From assembly GCA_015680905.1 (NCBI GenBank), contig CM027377.1, forward strand, positions 22,282,501 through 22,346,500: DNA of 64,000 nt. Direction: 5' to 3'. The stretch is from Coptis chinensis. Taxonomy: Eukaryota > Streptophyta > Magnoliopsida > Ranunculales > Ranunculaceae. How positions within the stretch are numbered: the stretch's first letter is position 1; each line of letters starts with the position of its first letter. Made by a program: the position numbers and the translations under genes. Of the stretch, positions 22,801 to 32,842 are shown piece after piece. Under the pieces are notes generated by a model. That model was not told where the DNA came from and searched no databases. It worked only from the letters and a program-made list of their open reading frames with translations.

Positions 22801-23754
22801 TATAGACCTGTATACACATGCATGTATGCATGTACAATCAATTTACAAAAATATACATGTATGGATGTTCAACCAATTCACAAACATTTGTTTAACCATT
22901 AAGTGGAAAAAATATTTATCCTTAAAAAGGAAATAACATTCAACAAACTGAAACATTGTCTCAAACATTACAACATTGTCTTAAACATTGCCTAAAACAT
23001 TTACTATTACTAAAAGCAGACACTCAATGTTATATCCTGACCAATCTTTGTACATTATTTCACTACTCACGACTTCCTTGTTCCGCTTCTTTTGCTTGCC
23101 TCTCTCTCTTAATACTCGTCTGTCATTGATCTTTAGCTTCCAACTTTTTCTATGTCTTTTTCATTTTGTTTTCTAGAAACTTTGAGTTTCAATCTCCTCT
23201 GAAACTTCTACACCAACAAACAATACAACATAAATTATTGAAAACTTCTCAAAAAATAATCAACTTTTTAATGTAATAACCCTAAAAAATTTGTGATACT
23301 CCATTTACTAATTTCACGCAAATACATCACATCACATGCAAATAAGTTTATGCATGTGTGTTAGAACATGCATATACCTATTTACATGTAAATTCGTTGT
23401 AAATAAATTAAGTAAAACTTGAATAATAACATACCAATTACAAAGTACAAATTATTCTAATTCATTTTAGACAACTAACTCACATATTTACATACAATAA
23501 AAATGTAAATAAAATAAATCACAAAAGCTAGGGTTTGTGTATCTAATTTTAAATATTCTAAACTAATTTAAAATGTAAAAAGGTAAATATTCTAATTCAT
23601 TATTATTTTCCTCTTCATTATATTCATCTTCAATTCTTCCTAAATCTTCATCAACATGTTGATCTGAACTTCTGATTCTCAAATTGTTAGAAAATGGGTC
23701 TTTCAAATTTTGTGGACTAAAGTTAATTAGGTACTAGAAGAAATCAAGGTTTGA
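22801..23754. other. non-coding stretch
   Basis: AT-rich sequence without a recognised gene. The words ACATTGTCT and AAACATT recur near 22945-23010. Confidence 0.5.
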
Positions 23755-24060
23755 AAATGGTAGATTCATTACCAAAAAATTGAGTTTAACGGACAAACCT
23801 AATAGAGGTACGCCAACAGCTATGATCTGTTGGATGTTTCCGATGGTTCTAGCTAGTTGGCCACCAAATAATGCCCGTCGGATTAGTTATTTTCCATTTT
23901 GTTAAAAAAAATTCTTACTCGATAGACATCCCTCTGTTTTATGCCATCGATATATTTGACAGTTAATAACTGTTGTACACTTTTGATGGATATTTCTTGT
24001 ATGCCGACTGTTTCTAGAGATTTGGCAACCGTCAGCCCGAAATGGACCCTGGAAAACTCT
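23755..24060. repeat. CACTA-type sub-terminal repeats, left block
   Basis: The block is dense in short related words: CCGATGGTTCTAGCTAG, TGCCCGTCGG, GCCGACTGTTTCTAGAGA, CAACCGTCAGCCCG, GATGGATATTTC. Similar words reappear at 31685-31810, 32645-32842 and 57357-57413. Dense sub-terminal repeats of this kind typify CACTA elements. A possible, degenerate left terminus TACTAGAAGAAATC is at 23732. Confidence 0.5.
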
Positions 24061-24666
24061 CACTAGCACCAAAAATGTTTTAGTACCCTACAAAAGAAAA
24101 TAACGTAGTCTAAAATTTTTAGGTTACTCACACAACTGCAACAAAGAGGGAGGCAAGGTCATCTCTCTTAGCTCACTTTTTAAACTAATTTTCAATATCT
24201 CACAAACACTTAGCTCCCTAGCTCACCTTCAAATTTTTGTTCTTTTTTAGGAAATTCAACGCATATATTCTCTCCAAATTGTCTCTCTTTTCAACACCAG
24301 CAATTTAAGGTAATTTTTTTTCCTTTAACTCATGTGTCTCTTTCCTCTCTAACTCGTTCTCAATTTTGATTTTAAAGATAGTATTTTTTTCGATGGGTTT
24401 AGCTATTGAGCTCAAATAAAGTAACTTTATTCATTATATTTTTAAAATTGATGTGAGCAGGTCTTCCGTGCGTTCTCACATCAAGGTTCGTGTTTTTTTC
24501 TTCTTCTCTGGATTTGTGTGGGTTTCTCATTCTAAGCATGAGGTTGTTCTATAAAGTCGATTTTTTTTTACCTAGTTTTGCATTAACTCTAGATTGGGTA
24601 GAATATAATTTGTGAATATAGCTATAGTTTGTGAATGTTTGTTTATATGGTTTGTAAATCAATGAT
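24061..24666. other. non-coding leader-like stretch
   Basis: Pyrimidine-rich sequence with intron-like T-rich tracts precedes the first captured exon. It could include a captured promoter and 5'UTR, but no ATG with a recognised protein was found here. Confidence 0.4.
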
Positions 24667-25331
24667 GTCGAAGTTATTAGGTTCTCGGATGATACTAATT
24701 TTCGGTTGAATTCGTATAGTGGAGTGGAGAATGATAGGGGTGATTTTAATGGAATGAGGGGGAGGTATGAGGAGAAGGGTCGGGTAGTTGAGGATGAAAA
24801 TTTGGGCGTTGGGAATGTGTATTATCAGGAAATGTACTATACATTGAAGCTAAAAAGCCAAATTTATCATTCAACCGTGAGGTGATTCATCCAGCTTCTG
24901 CTGAATGTAAATTGGGTGGGTCACAAATGCAACCTATGATACCTGCAGAAGTAGTCGAACAGCCTAAGATAAATCTCCTTCCAAGATCAAAGCCACTGGA
25001 CACTTCGGAGCCACCTATCATTGATTATAAGCAGGTAATGCTACGTTTTTTGCTAGTTGTTCGAAGTTGGATTTATAGTTTTATAATCTTAAAGTTGGGA
25101 AGTTTAGAATTTAAATTTATTGAATGTTTATAATCAATTGCTATCTGCAATCAGGGGTACCGACCGCCATCCAATCCCGGTCATGTGGAAACTGTCATTG
25201 AGTTGTATGCAAGTGAAACCAGGATCTGCTGGGAGTGACAAGGGAAAGCGCGCAGTGGAGAAGCCCAAGTTGAATTTAAAGCCGCAGTCCCAGCCTCTTG
25301 AACAATTAGAAGGAATAGCTGAAAGGGAAAG
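24667..25331 (+). pseudogene. gene fragment, eIF4B-like motif
   Basis: A coding-looking stretch from 24667 gives VIRFSDDTNFRLNS and later NREVIHPASAECKLGGSQMQ, PAEVVEQPKINLLPRSKPL and PPIIDYKQ, ending at a GT donor at 25035. After an intron, an exon from 25155 reads GYRPPSNPGHVETVIELYAS. A frame change near 25222 leads into SDKGKRAVEKPKLNLKPQSQ and PLEQLEG. The KPKLNLKP.SQPLEQLEG motif reminds me of the low-complexity C-terminal half of plant eIF4B-like proteins, but I cannot confirm that. It is incomplete and frame-broken, and is the first member of the second fragment mosaic. Confidence 0.5.
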
Positions 25332-26473
25332 GTTGGTAAATGGTTTCCAAGTTTTTTTTATAGAATTAATTTGCCCCATGATTGATAGAAATTAAATCTT
25401 GTAAGAATATAAGAGTATAAGAGAGATATTTGGATAATGGAAAAAGGGTAAAACCCATGTAGTTTTGGAATTGTTTCACCCTTTATATGGATTTCATAAA
25501 TATGAAATTTATTGGTTGCTTATTGTATAGGATGTTACAGCTATGGCTTCTATAGCGTATGAGCTCACATTTTTACGTCTTCCTTTCAAATCATTGTCCT
25601 AATTTTCCTCGCTAAAAAATGGAAAAATCTAAATACTTTTGTTTGAATAACCTACATCTTGCTTTCTCGTCATCCTTCTGTAGCAACATCAAATACTAAC
25701 TTTTCCTTCCGTTTTCCCTTGGTACATTATAGAACTATAGAAGTCATCAAGGTTATTTTTTGTTAGGTACCTATATCAGGAATCATCTGTATTTGACTAT
25801 TTGTCTGTAATGCATCTAAAGTTTGCTTAACAAGAAGAATGGGTCATAGGCAAATGAATACGTGCAGAACTTTGCACTCTTGTTTGCTATCTTATGTGTG
25901 GTGTGTTGCTTGATACTGTTGCGTGTCTCTCAGGTGTGGATGATATTGTAATCAACAATGTTGATTTGAGCCAACCATGAAACAGGTAAAGAACGCTTTA
26001 AATGACTAGCAGGTTACTTTTCTACTAGGACTAAACATAAATTGGAAATATTATAGTATTAGACGAACAGGTACCCCCTTCAGGTTGAATAATCGTTTGC
26101 GGTTAGTTCTTGAATATTATGAAATTCTCGAAGTGACGCACTTTTGATATTTGTGATTGTTTGTTTATATGGTTTGAAAATCACTTAGTGTTAGATGAGT
26201 ATGGAAGTTTCATATGCATGGTATGTTTTTCGCTTTTTTGTGAAATGAATTTGTAGCTTAACTTACTTATCTCAAGATTGAGTAAGTTTAACATTTACAT
26301 CTCAAATTCTTAACAAACAAGTCAGGAAAAAGAATAGGTGTTTATATATGTAATGATTTTTTTTATGTTTTTCGTCGGTTTCTATTGAGTTAGTTTTCAT
26401 AAAATTGTATTGACTTGTCATAAGGAGTGTAATATCTATTGTACTTACCTTCTACTTATGGTTTTCTCTTCCA
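25332..26473. other. non-coding, intron-like
   Basis: T-rich sequence lying between two captured gene fragments. No exon was recognised. Confidence 0.4.
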
Positions 26474-26564
26474 AGAATTATGGGCACTCCAAATGAAGAG
26501 ATATGGGCTGGTGTTTCATCATTACCCGATTACAAAATATGCTTTTCCCAAATAGCCTTCCAAG
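26474..26564 (+). pseudogene. cyclin-dependent kinase exon fragment
   Basis: One exon reads RIMGTPNEEIWAGVSSLPDY and then KICFSQIAFQ, followed by a GT donor at 26565. GTPNE.xWxGVxSLPD is the signature of the C-lobe of plant CDKA/CDKB kinases, just after the activation segment and the helix that follows it. Neither the ATP-binding lobe nor the PSTAIRE helix is present. It is one exon of an unrelated gene placed 120 bp from an ADP/ATP carrier fragment. Confidence 0.85.
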
Positions 26565-26685
26565 GTAAACTATTTAAATTCAGTGTCCTCCCAGAAGTTT
26601 GTAGTGAAAACTATATGGTCTGGAGTTTAAAATTATTTAAGCATGTTCGAGGCTTTCTTTTAAATATTTAACCCTGAATGTATAT

Positions 26686-26889
26686 TACTTTAAAAGACTA
26701 TTCAACTTCAAGAAAGATAGAGATGGCTATTGAAAATGGTTTACTGGTAGCGTGGCATAAGGAGGTGCAGCTAGTGCTTCATCTCTTCTATTTGTCTATC
26801 CATTGGATTATGCTCGAACACGTCCAGCCAATGAGACTAAGGCTGTTAAAAAGGGTGGTGAAAGGCAATTCATCGGTAGTCTCAAGTGA
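26686..26889 (+). pseudogene. mitochondrial ADP/ATP carrier fragment
   Basis: The frame from 26686 reads YFKRLFNFKKDRDGY, a stop, KWFTGSVA, a stop, then [20 protein letters not shown] and [18 protein letters not shown], ending in TGA at 26887-26889. This is the matrix loop and following transmembrane stretch of the ADP/ATP translocase (RPANETK in place of the usual RLAND.K). Two internal stops replace a Trp and a Ser codon position. No other part of the carrier is present, and the RRRMMM signature is missing. Confidence 0.9.
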
Positions 26890-27243
26890 TTAAGAGGTGA
26901 TTCTACCGGCCTGTTGATCCATATGTTTTACTGGATTATTTTATTTGTTTTCTAATCTTAAGAAAAATATAAAGCAGATCTCTACTTTAAAAGTGAAGTG
27001 GATTTGTAAATTAGAAGATTCTAGTAATACTTAAAGTAATAGAAATATTTGTTTAAAATGATTATGCTCTGGATTTGATTCACAAAAGATAGAGGCATTG
27101 GCTCATGCATTTTGAGACCTAGGTGGTCTATCCCACGGGACTGTGATATATGACTTGGCTAATTTAATTTCATCTAATTAAAGGCATGGTCTTGGTGTAG
27201 CAAACCCATAACTTGCAGCACATTCAATAACAACAGTTCAAAT
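26890..27243. other. non-coding stretch
   Basis: AT-rich sequence with no recognised feature. Confidence 0.4.
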
Positions 27244-27697
27244 TGTTTTTTTTTTTAAATATTTAGAGGATTAAGGCAGACCCACACCAGTTACATTGAA
27301 AGACCCTAGTCTGAAGGCTTACATTGCCCGAAGGGAACCTAGCTCGAAGGCTCTCGCCGATGCGCCCCCACACCGGTTATATTGAAAGACCCTAGCCCGA
27401 AGGCTTACCAACCCCGAAGGGAACCTAGCTCGAAGGCTCTCGCCGATGCGCCAGTTTTTAGTAGACCCAACTGCCTCCACCTTGTCCATGAAGACTTCCT
27501 TTCGCTCCTTGGTCCACCCATCGTAGCAGCGTCTTGTCTCTAGCTCGAAAGCTTACTTGGCCCAAAGGCCCATCACATAATTACACAAGAAAGAAATTCC
27601 AACCAGCACTTGGTGGGATTCGAACTTGCAACCTCTCCCATGAGAACGGTCCAATATTTGCGTAAGCGGTATGTCTACCTTTAAGTATAACTTCTGC
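27244..27697 (-). mobile_element. SINE-like retroposon with internal 86-bp duplication
   Basis: Read on the minus strand, a Pol III box-B-like AAGTTCGAATCCCACC occurs at 27606-27623 near the putative 5' end, and the element would end in a poly(A) seen as a T-run at about 27246-27256. Inside, an 86-bp unit (ACACC.GTTA.ATTGAAAGAC through CGAAGGCTCTCGCCGATGCG) is present twice, at 27284 and 27370. GC content is well above the surroundings. No target duplication could be identified, so the boundaries are approximate. Confidence 0.45.
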
Positions 27698-27873
27698 GAA
27701 TTTGCAGGCCATTCTTTCGTTAAATTTTTATGGAGAGCTAGAATTTGCTAACATCTGTAACAAGGGAGTATATTAGTCTTGTTCTTGTGACATGTTTATT
27801 ATTGTCTAGTGATATCAAGACAATTGTTCTAGCTCTTACACTAACTCTAGTAGATTTTTGTCATCATGCATAG

Positions 27874-27954
27874 GTTGGTTATGACTGGAGCAAGGGTGCA
27901 AAAAATCATAATCCATCAACAGCAAAGAATTATATTTAACTTGACTTACCACAG
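27874..27954 (+). pseudogene. RAE1 fragment, penultimate exon
   Basis: The exon lies between TAG and GTAACA and reads VGYDWSKGAKNHNPSTAKNY, then I, a stop, LDLPQ. The YDWSKGxxNHNPxTAK motif belongs to the C-terminal end of RAE1/Gle2, the WD-repeat mRNA-export factor of the nuclear pore. One in-frame TAA breaks it. The following exon of the same gene lies 3.4 kb away at 31355 because a retrotransposon sits in the intron. Confidence 0.85.
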
Positions 27955-28272
27955 GTAACAACACTTAAGTTGTTAACTTGAATATAAGTTTATTTACTGT
28001 ACCATATTATTTTTGTGCCCAACGTTTCTTAGGTTCTAGTTAGACTAGAAAACTTCATAAGATCTGGATCGGATAGGTGCTAAATATAAGAATTGGCATG
28101 TTCATGCCCAGAGTATCTGGAATTTTTTTGAGACTAAGATTACAAAAGTCTGATAAAAATGTTTGAGCTATCCACGACTATGATTAGTGGTAGTTTATGC
28201 CCTTTTCCTTAATGTTCTTTTATCATGTGGGGTTCAAGTGACTGAATGTAATTTTAATATGAGTAAAGAATT

Positions 28273-28274
<2 letters not shown>

Positions 28275-28309
<35 letters not shown>

Positions 28310-31300
28310 TGGAAATTTTATTGAAACTGATAAGGAATTTTACAAATAATTAGGACAAGCGTGCAACAAGCTGTGCCGCAAGTCCTTTCTAAATAACAAA
28401 TCCTATTCTTCTAAAAACAAACTCGTTAGAACCAGCTATCATAACGTTACTGTCCATCACTTTCTGAAGTCTCTTGAGAAGCTCAACAGACTGTTGTTCC
28501 AAGAAACCGAAAGTGTCGAAACTAAACGGAATGAAACAATGATGGTTAGCCGTGCAAGCTTCCTCATGCTTCTCCATCTTTCCTGTCGCTGCTCTCTTAG
28601 CTGCTTCACCTACCTCAAAGACTCCATTCCCAAGCCCAAGCAATGGAGAGGCTCTAGTTACATCAACACATGCATGTCTCCCCTCAAACCAACTGTAGAT
28701 CAATACATTCGCAGGCCGAAGTGTAGATCTTCCCTCATTCGGATCAGTGAGAAAATTCACGGGAGCCTCCTTCTTCACTGTAATTGACCCTCCAAAATGC
28801 ATCACATAAAATATCTCTGACATGGTCATGTTGATATTTGAAACCTGAAAAATGTCGACAATGTGCTGCATGGTCCCCGAAAACATCTAGTCTACTCTTT
28901 TTGCAAACAGGGCATAGACCACCATCAGAGTACAAAGGAATCATGAGATGGTACCGGAGAATAGAACGATACTCTACCGGCGACATACGCTGTCCAAGTC
29001 CCTCCATCGGAATAGCAAGTAGAAAATCCTTTATGCGTGTTTCGACAAAGAAGCATCCAATGACTACTTTCTCGACGAAAGCAGATAACACAAACTCCCC
29101 TTTCAAGACCAAAGAACAATCTTACCATAGAACGCCTTCCGCCAAAACTTTTGTGGTTTTGAGGGGACTAAGCTTTCACGACCATAGAACTGAGGTCAAA
29201 ATCGGGTAGACAAAGACTCAAAGCACTGCTAGCAACATCAAGAATCTCATCCAAAGGCACTAGCCCACAACTCCTAAGAATGTGGTTCTGAAGCTCAAAC
29301 GTTTGACAACGGGAGGCCACAAATGCAATAGTAGAGACATCAGTAGTACAATAAATACCTAACCCACCCAGACGTAATGGAAGTGTCAATAAACGTCACT
29401 GCAAATCACCGAAGTTAGGACCATCAGAAACCACAATACCCTGGAGAACACTGCGGAGATGCCGATCAAAAGTCTTAGCTGCCTCTCTAAAAAGGGATGG
29501 TGGACAAGTACGAATCGCAAAGACCAACTTAGAGAGCCCAGCACAAGCACGTAAGAGAGCTAACTCACACTGTGGATCTTCCAATATAGCTAAACGGTCC
29601 ATCAAAGACACAACCTTTTCAACACGCTTGCGAGCAAGCCCCATGACAAAGGATGAATCAGTGCTGACCGCACCTCCAAGCAACTTGACTCCCTATTGAG
29701 GACAGGAGACCAGGAGTGGAGCGATATGGATCCAGTGATGGCCAAAATATCTCATTTTTAGCCACATTAAGAACCAGCTCGTAAGAAGGTCCTTCTTCCT
29801 GAATCATACCCAAAGCTGTCGCCACCTGTTTTGTATCTCCGATCAGAGTCCCATCATCTAAATACCAAGCCTATAGCAACAACTGACAACTGGACTGGAT
29901 CCGCAGAATCAGGGGATGCAACACCAGTGCAAATAGAAGGGGACCCAAAGGGTCACCTTTGCTGACCCGAAGAGCGCACCATATGTAGCCATCTCCCAAA
30001 TATAACCTTGCGGGTTGACAATATAAGTACTTTCGACCCGGGGGGCAATAGTCGGGCACCGAATACAAACCTCTTAACATGGTATTCCGATCAACCATGT
30101 TAAAGGCATTCGAAAATCTACAAGCAAAGATCGAAAGATGTAATCGTCCCCTCGTTAGCATACACTATAACGGTTGACACAGTGCAAAAAAGTGCTTCGC
30201 TCCACCGTAAACACCAACCCCATATTGAAAATCTTGTAAGTACCCTACCACGCCTTTGGAAACTCTTTTTCATTGCCGTCCATGGATCTAATACTATTAT
30301 CCGCTTAAGAAGTGGAGTAAGCGAGCACTCATGAATGAACTCCGCTAATGGCTGTGGACATCGTCCCTATAACCAAAGATTCACCACAGAGGTCAATGCA
30401 TCTAGCAAGTCAGAAGATATAGCTGCTGCAGCACCACTCATGACATCTAACAAGTGCTGAGCTCGAAGACCATCACGGCCACAAGAAGTACCTTTTGGAA
30501 ACGACCTAATACATGATAATAGGGCGTCTCTCTCTAGCACTAAAGGGGGCTTATCAAAAGGAACAGTTGGTCTTACAGGTGGTTGTCGTATTGGGTGCTT
30601 CTCCTCTAATGCACATATGGTATCCGCAGTATTGGAGGCAACTCCTGATGAAGTTAACACGTTTACTGCTGCAGCAAAATATCCATCAGCAACTTTCTGC
30701 AAACACCGATGCACATTCTGAATGGGGACAGATCTCTAGGGTGGCTGGATTGAAGGAGGCTCTATTACAGACTCTAAGAGACGAAACATCCCACCAGGCT
30801 CATTCCATGTCGTCAAAGCATGGAGAATTTGTTTCTGCTGAAGGTTTTTTCTAGTACCAGAACGACGTTCTTGACGATTCTGTGGTTGAAAAGCTTGCAA
30901 AGTACAAATGCAGCCAAGTAAGGAGACGAACCTGTGGCATAATCGAACCGGGATCAGCCGTAATATCCCAGAGAGCAGATTTCAGTGCACCAGAAAAAGT
31001 CAAACGACAAGCACGTGGTATACTTTTCACAGTACGAAAAGGTATACGGAATGCACTATCAAGTAACGTCTCATCAAGATGCGAAACATTACCAAGCTGA
31101 TTAGGGGTATCTGGGTGTTATGGGTGTAAGATCCGTAGTGTTGGGCTTAGAGGGTGGCTGTGGTATGCCCACAATAACACATGCGGGTTCTCTACTCTCC
31201 ATCAAAGCAGGCGGTTCTATGGTATCATCTGGATGACGACACGGTATCCCAAGTGCATGGATGCAAAGACAAATGCGACAAACCCATTTGTCTAATGACC

Positions 31301-31330
31301 TTAAAGAGTTCTCTAGTGACAAATAAAGTT
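28275..31330 (-). mobile_element. non-LTR retrotransposon with C-terminal nuclease-like domain
   Basis: On the minus strand the element runs from about 31330 (5') to a 3' poly(A), seen as 32 T at 28275-28306. It encodes, in order, a cysteine-rich N-terminal finger, a reverse transcriptase and a C-terminal zinc knuckle plus nuclease-like domain, all broken by stops and frame changes. It has no recognisable APE-type endonuclease. It lies in an intron of the RAE1 fragment. Target duplications could not be fixed: AAAGAATTTC to the left and AATAAAGTTC to the right are only loosely similar. Proteins of this layout are, from memory, annotated in plants simply as reverse-transcriptase-domain proteins. 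Confidence 0.75.
28332..31322 (-). pseudogene. reverse transcriptase polyprotein, degraded
   Basis: Segments in order on the minus strand: 31322-31101 with VCRICLCIHALGIPCRH (Cys/His cluster); 30714-30367 with SFPKGTSCGRDGLRAQHLLD (RT start); 30161-29871 with the RT block KGDPLGPLLFALVLHP; 29864-29850 with the catalytic YLDDG; 29683-29396 with DPQCELALLRACAGLSKLVF (thumb); 29389-29168 with LPLRLGGLGIY; 29112-28744 with CPVCKKSRLDVFGDHAAHC (CCHC knuckle); 28886-28389 with RPANVLIYSW and CVDVTRASPL, then FIPFSFDTFGF. The last part resembles a PD-(D/E)XK fold core, with Asn in place of the first acidic residue. A final IGFVI, stop, KGLAAQLVARLS closes the frame at 28332. Many lesions make it inactive. 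Confidence 0.8.
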
Positions 31331-31354
31331 CACGATCATTTTTTTTTTTTGTAG

Positions 31355-31402
31355 GAAAGTGAAGTCAAAGGGAAACCACGTATTGGATCGAAACAATGGT
31401 AG
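31355..31402 (+). pseudogene. RAE1 fragment, last exon
   Basis: After a poly(T) tract and a GTAG acceptor (31341-31354), the frame reads ESEVKGKPRIGSKQW and stops at TAG. In phase it directly follows the LDLPQ end of the exon at 27874-27954. ESEVK.KPR is the known C-terminal end of plant RAE1. The pair defines an original intron now holding the non-LTR element. Confidence 0.8.
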
Positions 31403-31684
31403 AAAGTGAAAATCTACTTGGTTTTTGTCAGGGTTTGGCTTGGGAAGTTAAAAAGTGTTAGAAGACTCCATTTTGTTTTATGTAAAAAGCTTGACATCCT
31501 TGTAGACTTGGCCACTAAAGTTGTATGGAGATATGGTGTTATAATTTAATCAAATTATTGTTGTTACACGTCCTTTCTACTTGTGCTAGATACCAAGTAT
31601 AACTCTTTTGTAATAATTGTGATGTTGGCACGAAAAAGAATGTGATGTTGGGATCTTTTATTAAAATCCTAATATTTGTTTTTA
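31403..31684. other. non-coding, possible captured RAE1 3'UTR
   Basis: No gene. Its position just after the RAE1 stop suggests a captured 3' untranslated region. Confidence 0.35.
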
Positions 31685-31810
31685 ATAAAAAAAAAACTAA
31701 TATCCGACGGACAAAGGATGTCGAGTGGAAGCAATACCCGATGGTCTTTAACAGTAGCAATACCCGATGGTCTTTAACAATAGCAATACCCGATGGTCTT
31801 TGACAACAGC
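31685..31810. repeat. CACTA-type sub-terminal repeats, second block
   Basis: ATCCGACGGACAAAGGATGT is followed by three direct copies of AGCAATACCCGATGGTCTTT, each ended by AACA or GACA. It belongs with the blocks at 23755, 32645 and 57357. Confidence 0.7.
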
Positions 31811-31945
31811 CATATTAAACTTATTCCAAAAATATACTTATTGTTAAGTAAACAAGAAAATCAAATTGATATAACAAATATATCATGAACAAACATTTAG
31901 TTCAACGAATAAACTTAATTTACCAAAGAAAAATCTGTCTTAAGT

Positions 31946-32644
31946 TGTTAGGAATATACAACTTAATTGTATTTACTCTTTACCAATTACCAAACTATAC
32001 AAATCTTTTATCTTGTACGTGTCTTGTACTTCTTAGTTAAATCTGAGCCTAGTGTAGATACAATATGTCCTTAAGACAGATTTTCCCCCTCACGGTGCTT
32101 GAAGGTTGATGGGAAACTGTCTCCCAAGATATAACGGATTTCCTTCTATAGAAAGCTAGCACTTCAATTCTACAGAATCAGCGAGCACAACATAGTATTT
32201 GACTAAGAACAGGGCGAGAAGAGAAATATCAGAACTCTGTGTGATATGGTGTCTTTCTCTCCAAATTCATCCACTATTTATAGGTGAGTGGTGCCTCTTC
32301 GAAACAACACAGTGACTCTTGGGAAAAAGTAAGCAACTCTTTGAAAAGTCACATGTTTCGAAAAGACACACCATTTCGGCATAAAGCACTGTTTCGAACC
32401 AGTGCTTATTTCGAAAGATCACACCATTTCGACATGATGCACTACTTCGAACCAGTGAACATTTTGAAAGGTCACACCTTTATAGCATAATAAACTGTTT
32501 CGAACCAGTGCACCCTTTCGAAAAGGTTTTCTCACTTTATGTACTGTTTCAAGAGAAACCCATTTCATCTCAAGTGGGGTAAGTTGGAAGACAAATTACT
32601 CATTCATATCTCAATGGATTTGTGCAAATCCATTTTTCTAACAC
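31946..32644 (-). mobile_element. solo LTR, Ty1/copia-like
   Basis: The segment starts TGTTAGGAATATACAAC and ends ATTTTTCTAACA, a TG..CA pair with 6-bp inverse ends. On the minus strand it has a TATA-box-like CCTATAAATAGTGG (about 32272-32285) followed by a GGAGAGAAAGACACC leader, as expected of a promoter in an LTR. No internal retroelement genes adjoin it. The flanking five bases do not match, so the limits may be off by a few bases. It lies within the CACTA-type repeats. Confidence 0.5.
32350..32525. repeat. ~60-bp tandem repeats with TTTCGAA
   Basis: Three to four copies of a unit containing TTTCGAAAGATCACACC, ATTTCG.CAT.A.GCACT and TTCGAACCAGTG. They lie upstream of the minus-strand TATA-like box of the solo LTR, in what would be U3. 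Confidence 0.8.
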
Positions 32645-32842
32645 ATATCAGACTGTCTTCGACAGCAGTAATATTCGACGGTTAGTGTTTGCAGCAATAC
32701 CCAACAGTCTATGACAGCTGCAATGTCCGTCGGCATAGATACCAAACGCCGATGACCTATTTTGACTATTTCTGACTATCAGAAGCCTATGCTGACCGAG
32801 CCTTTTCCGACGGTCGTGCGATAGTTTTTGGCTGTCATGTAA
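32645..32842. repeat. CACTA-type sub-terminal repeats, third block
   Basis: Words such as ATTCGACGGTTAGTG, AATACCCAACAGTC, AATGTCCGTCGGCAT, ACGCCGATGACC and TTTTCCGACGGTCG are packed here. The block is cut at its right end by the Athila-like element; its continuation is at 57357. Confidence 0.65.

Noticed and set aside
27600-27625. tRNA gene
   Set aside because: Only a box-B-like word is present, with no cloverleaf or acceptor stem; more like a tRNA-derived SINE.
28275-31345. Target duplication AAAGAATTTC / AATAAAGTTC for the non-LTR element
   Set aside because: The similarity is too weak to call in AT-rich sequence.
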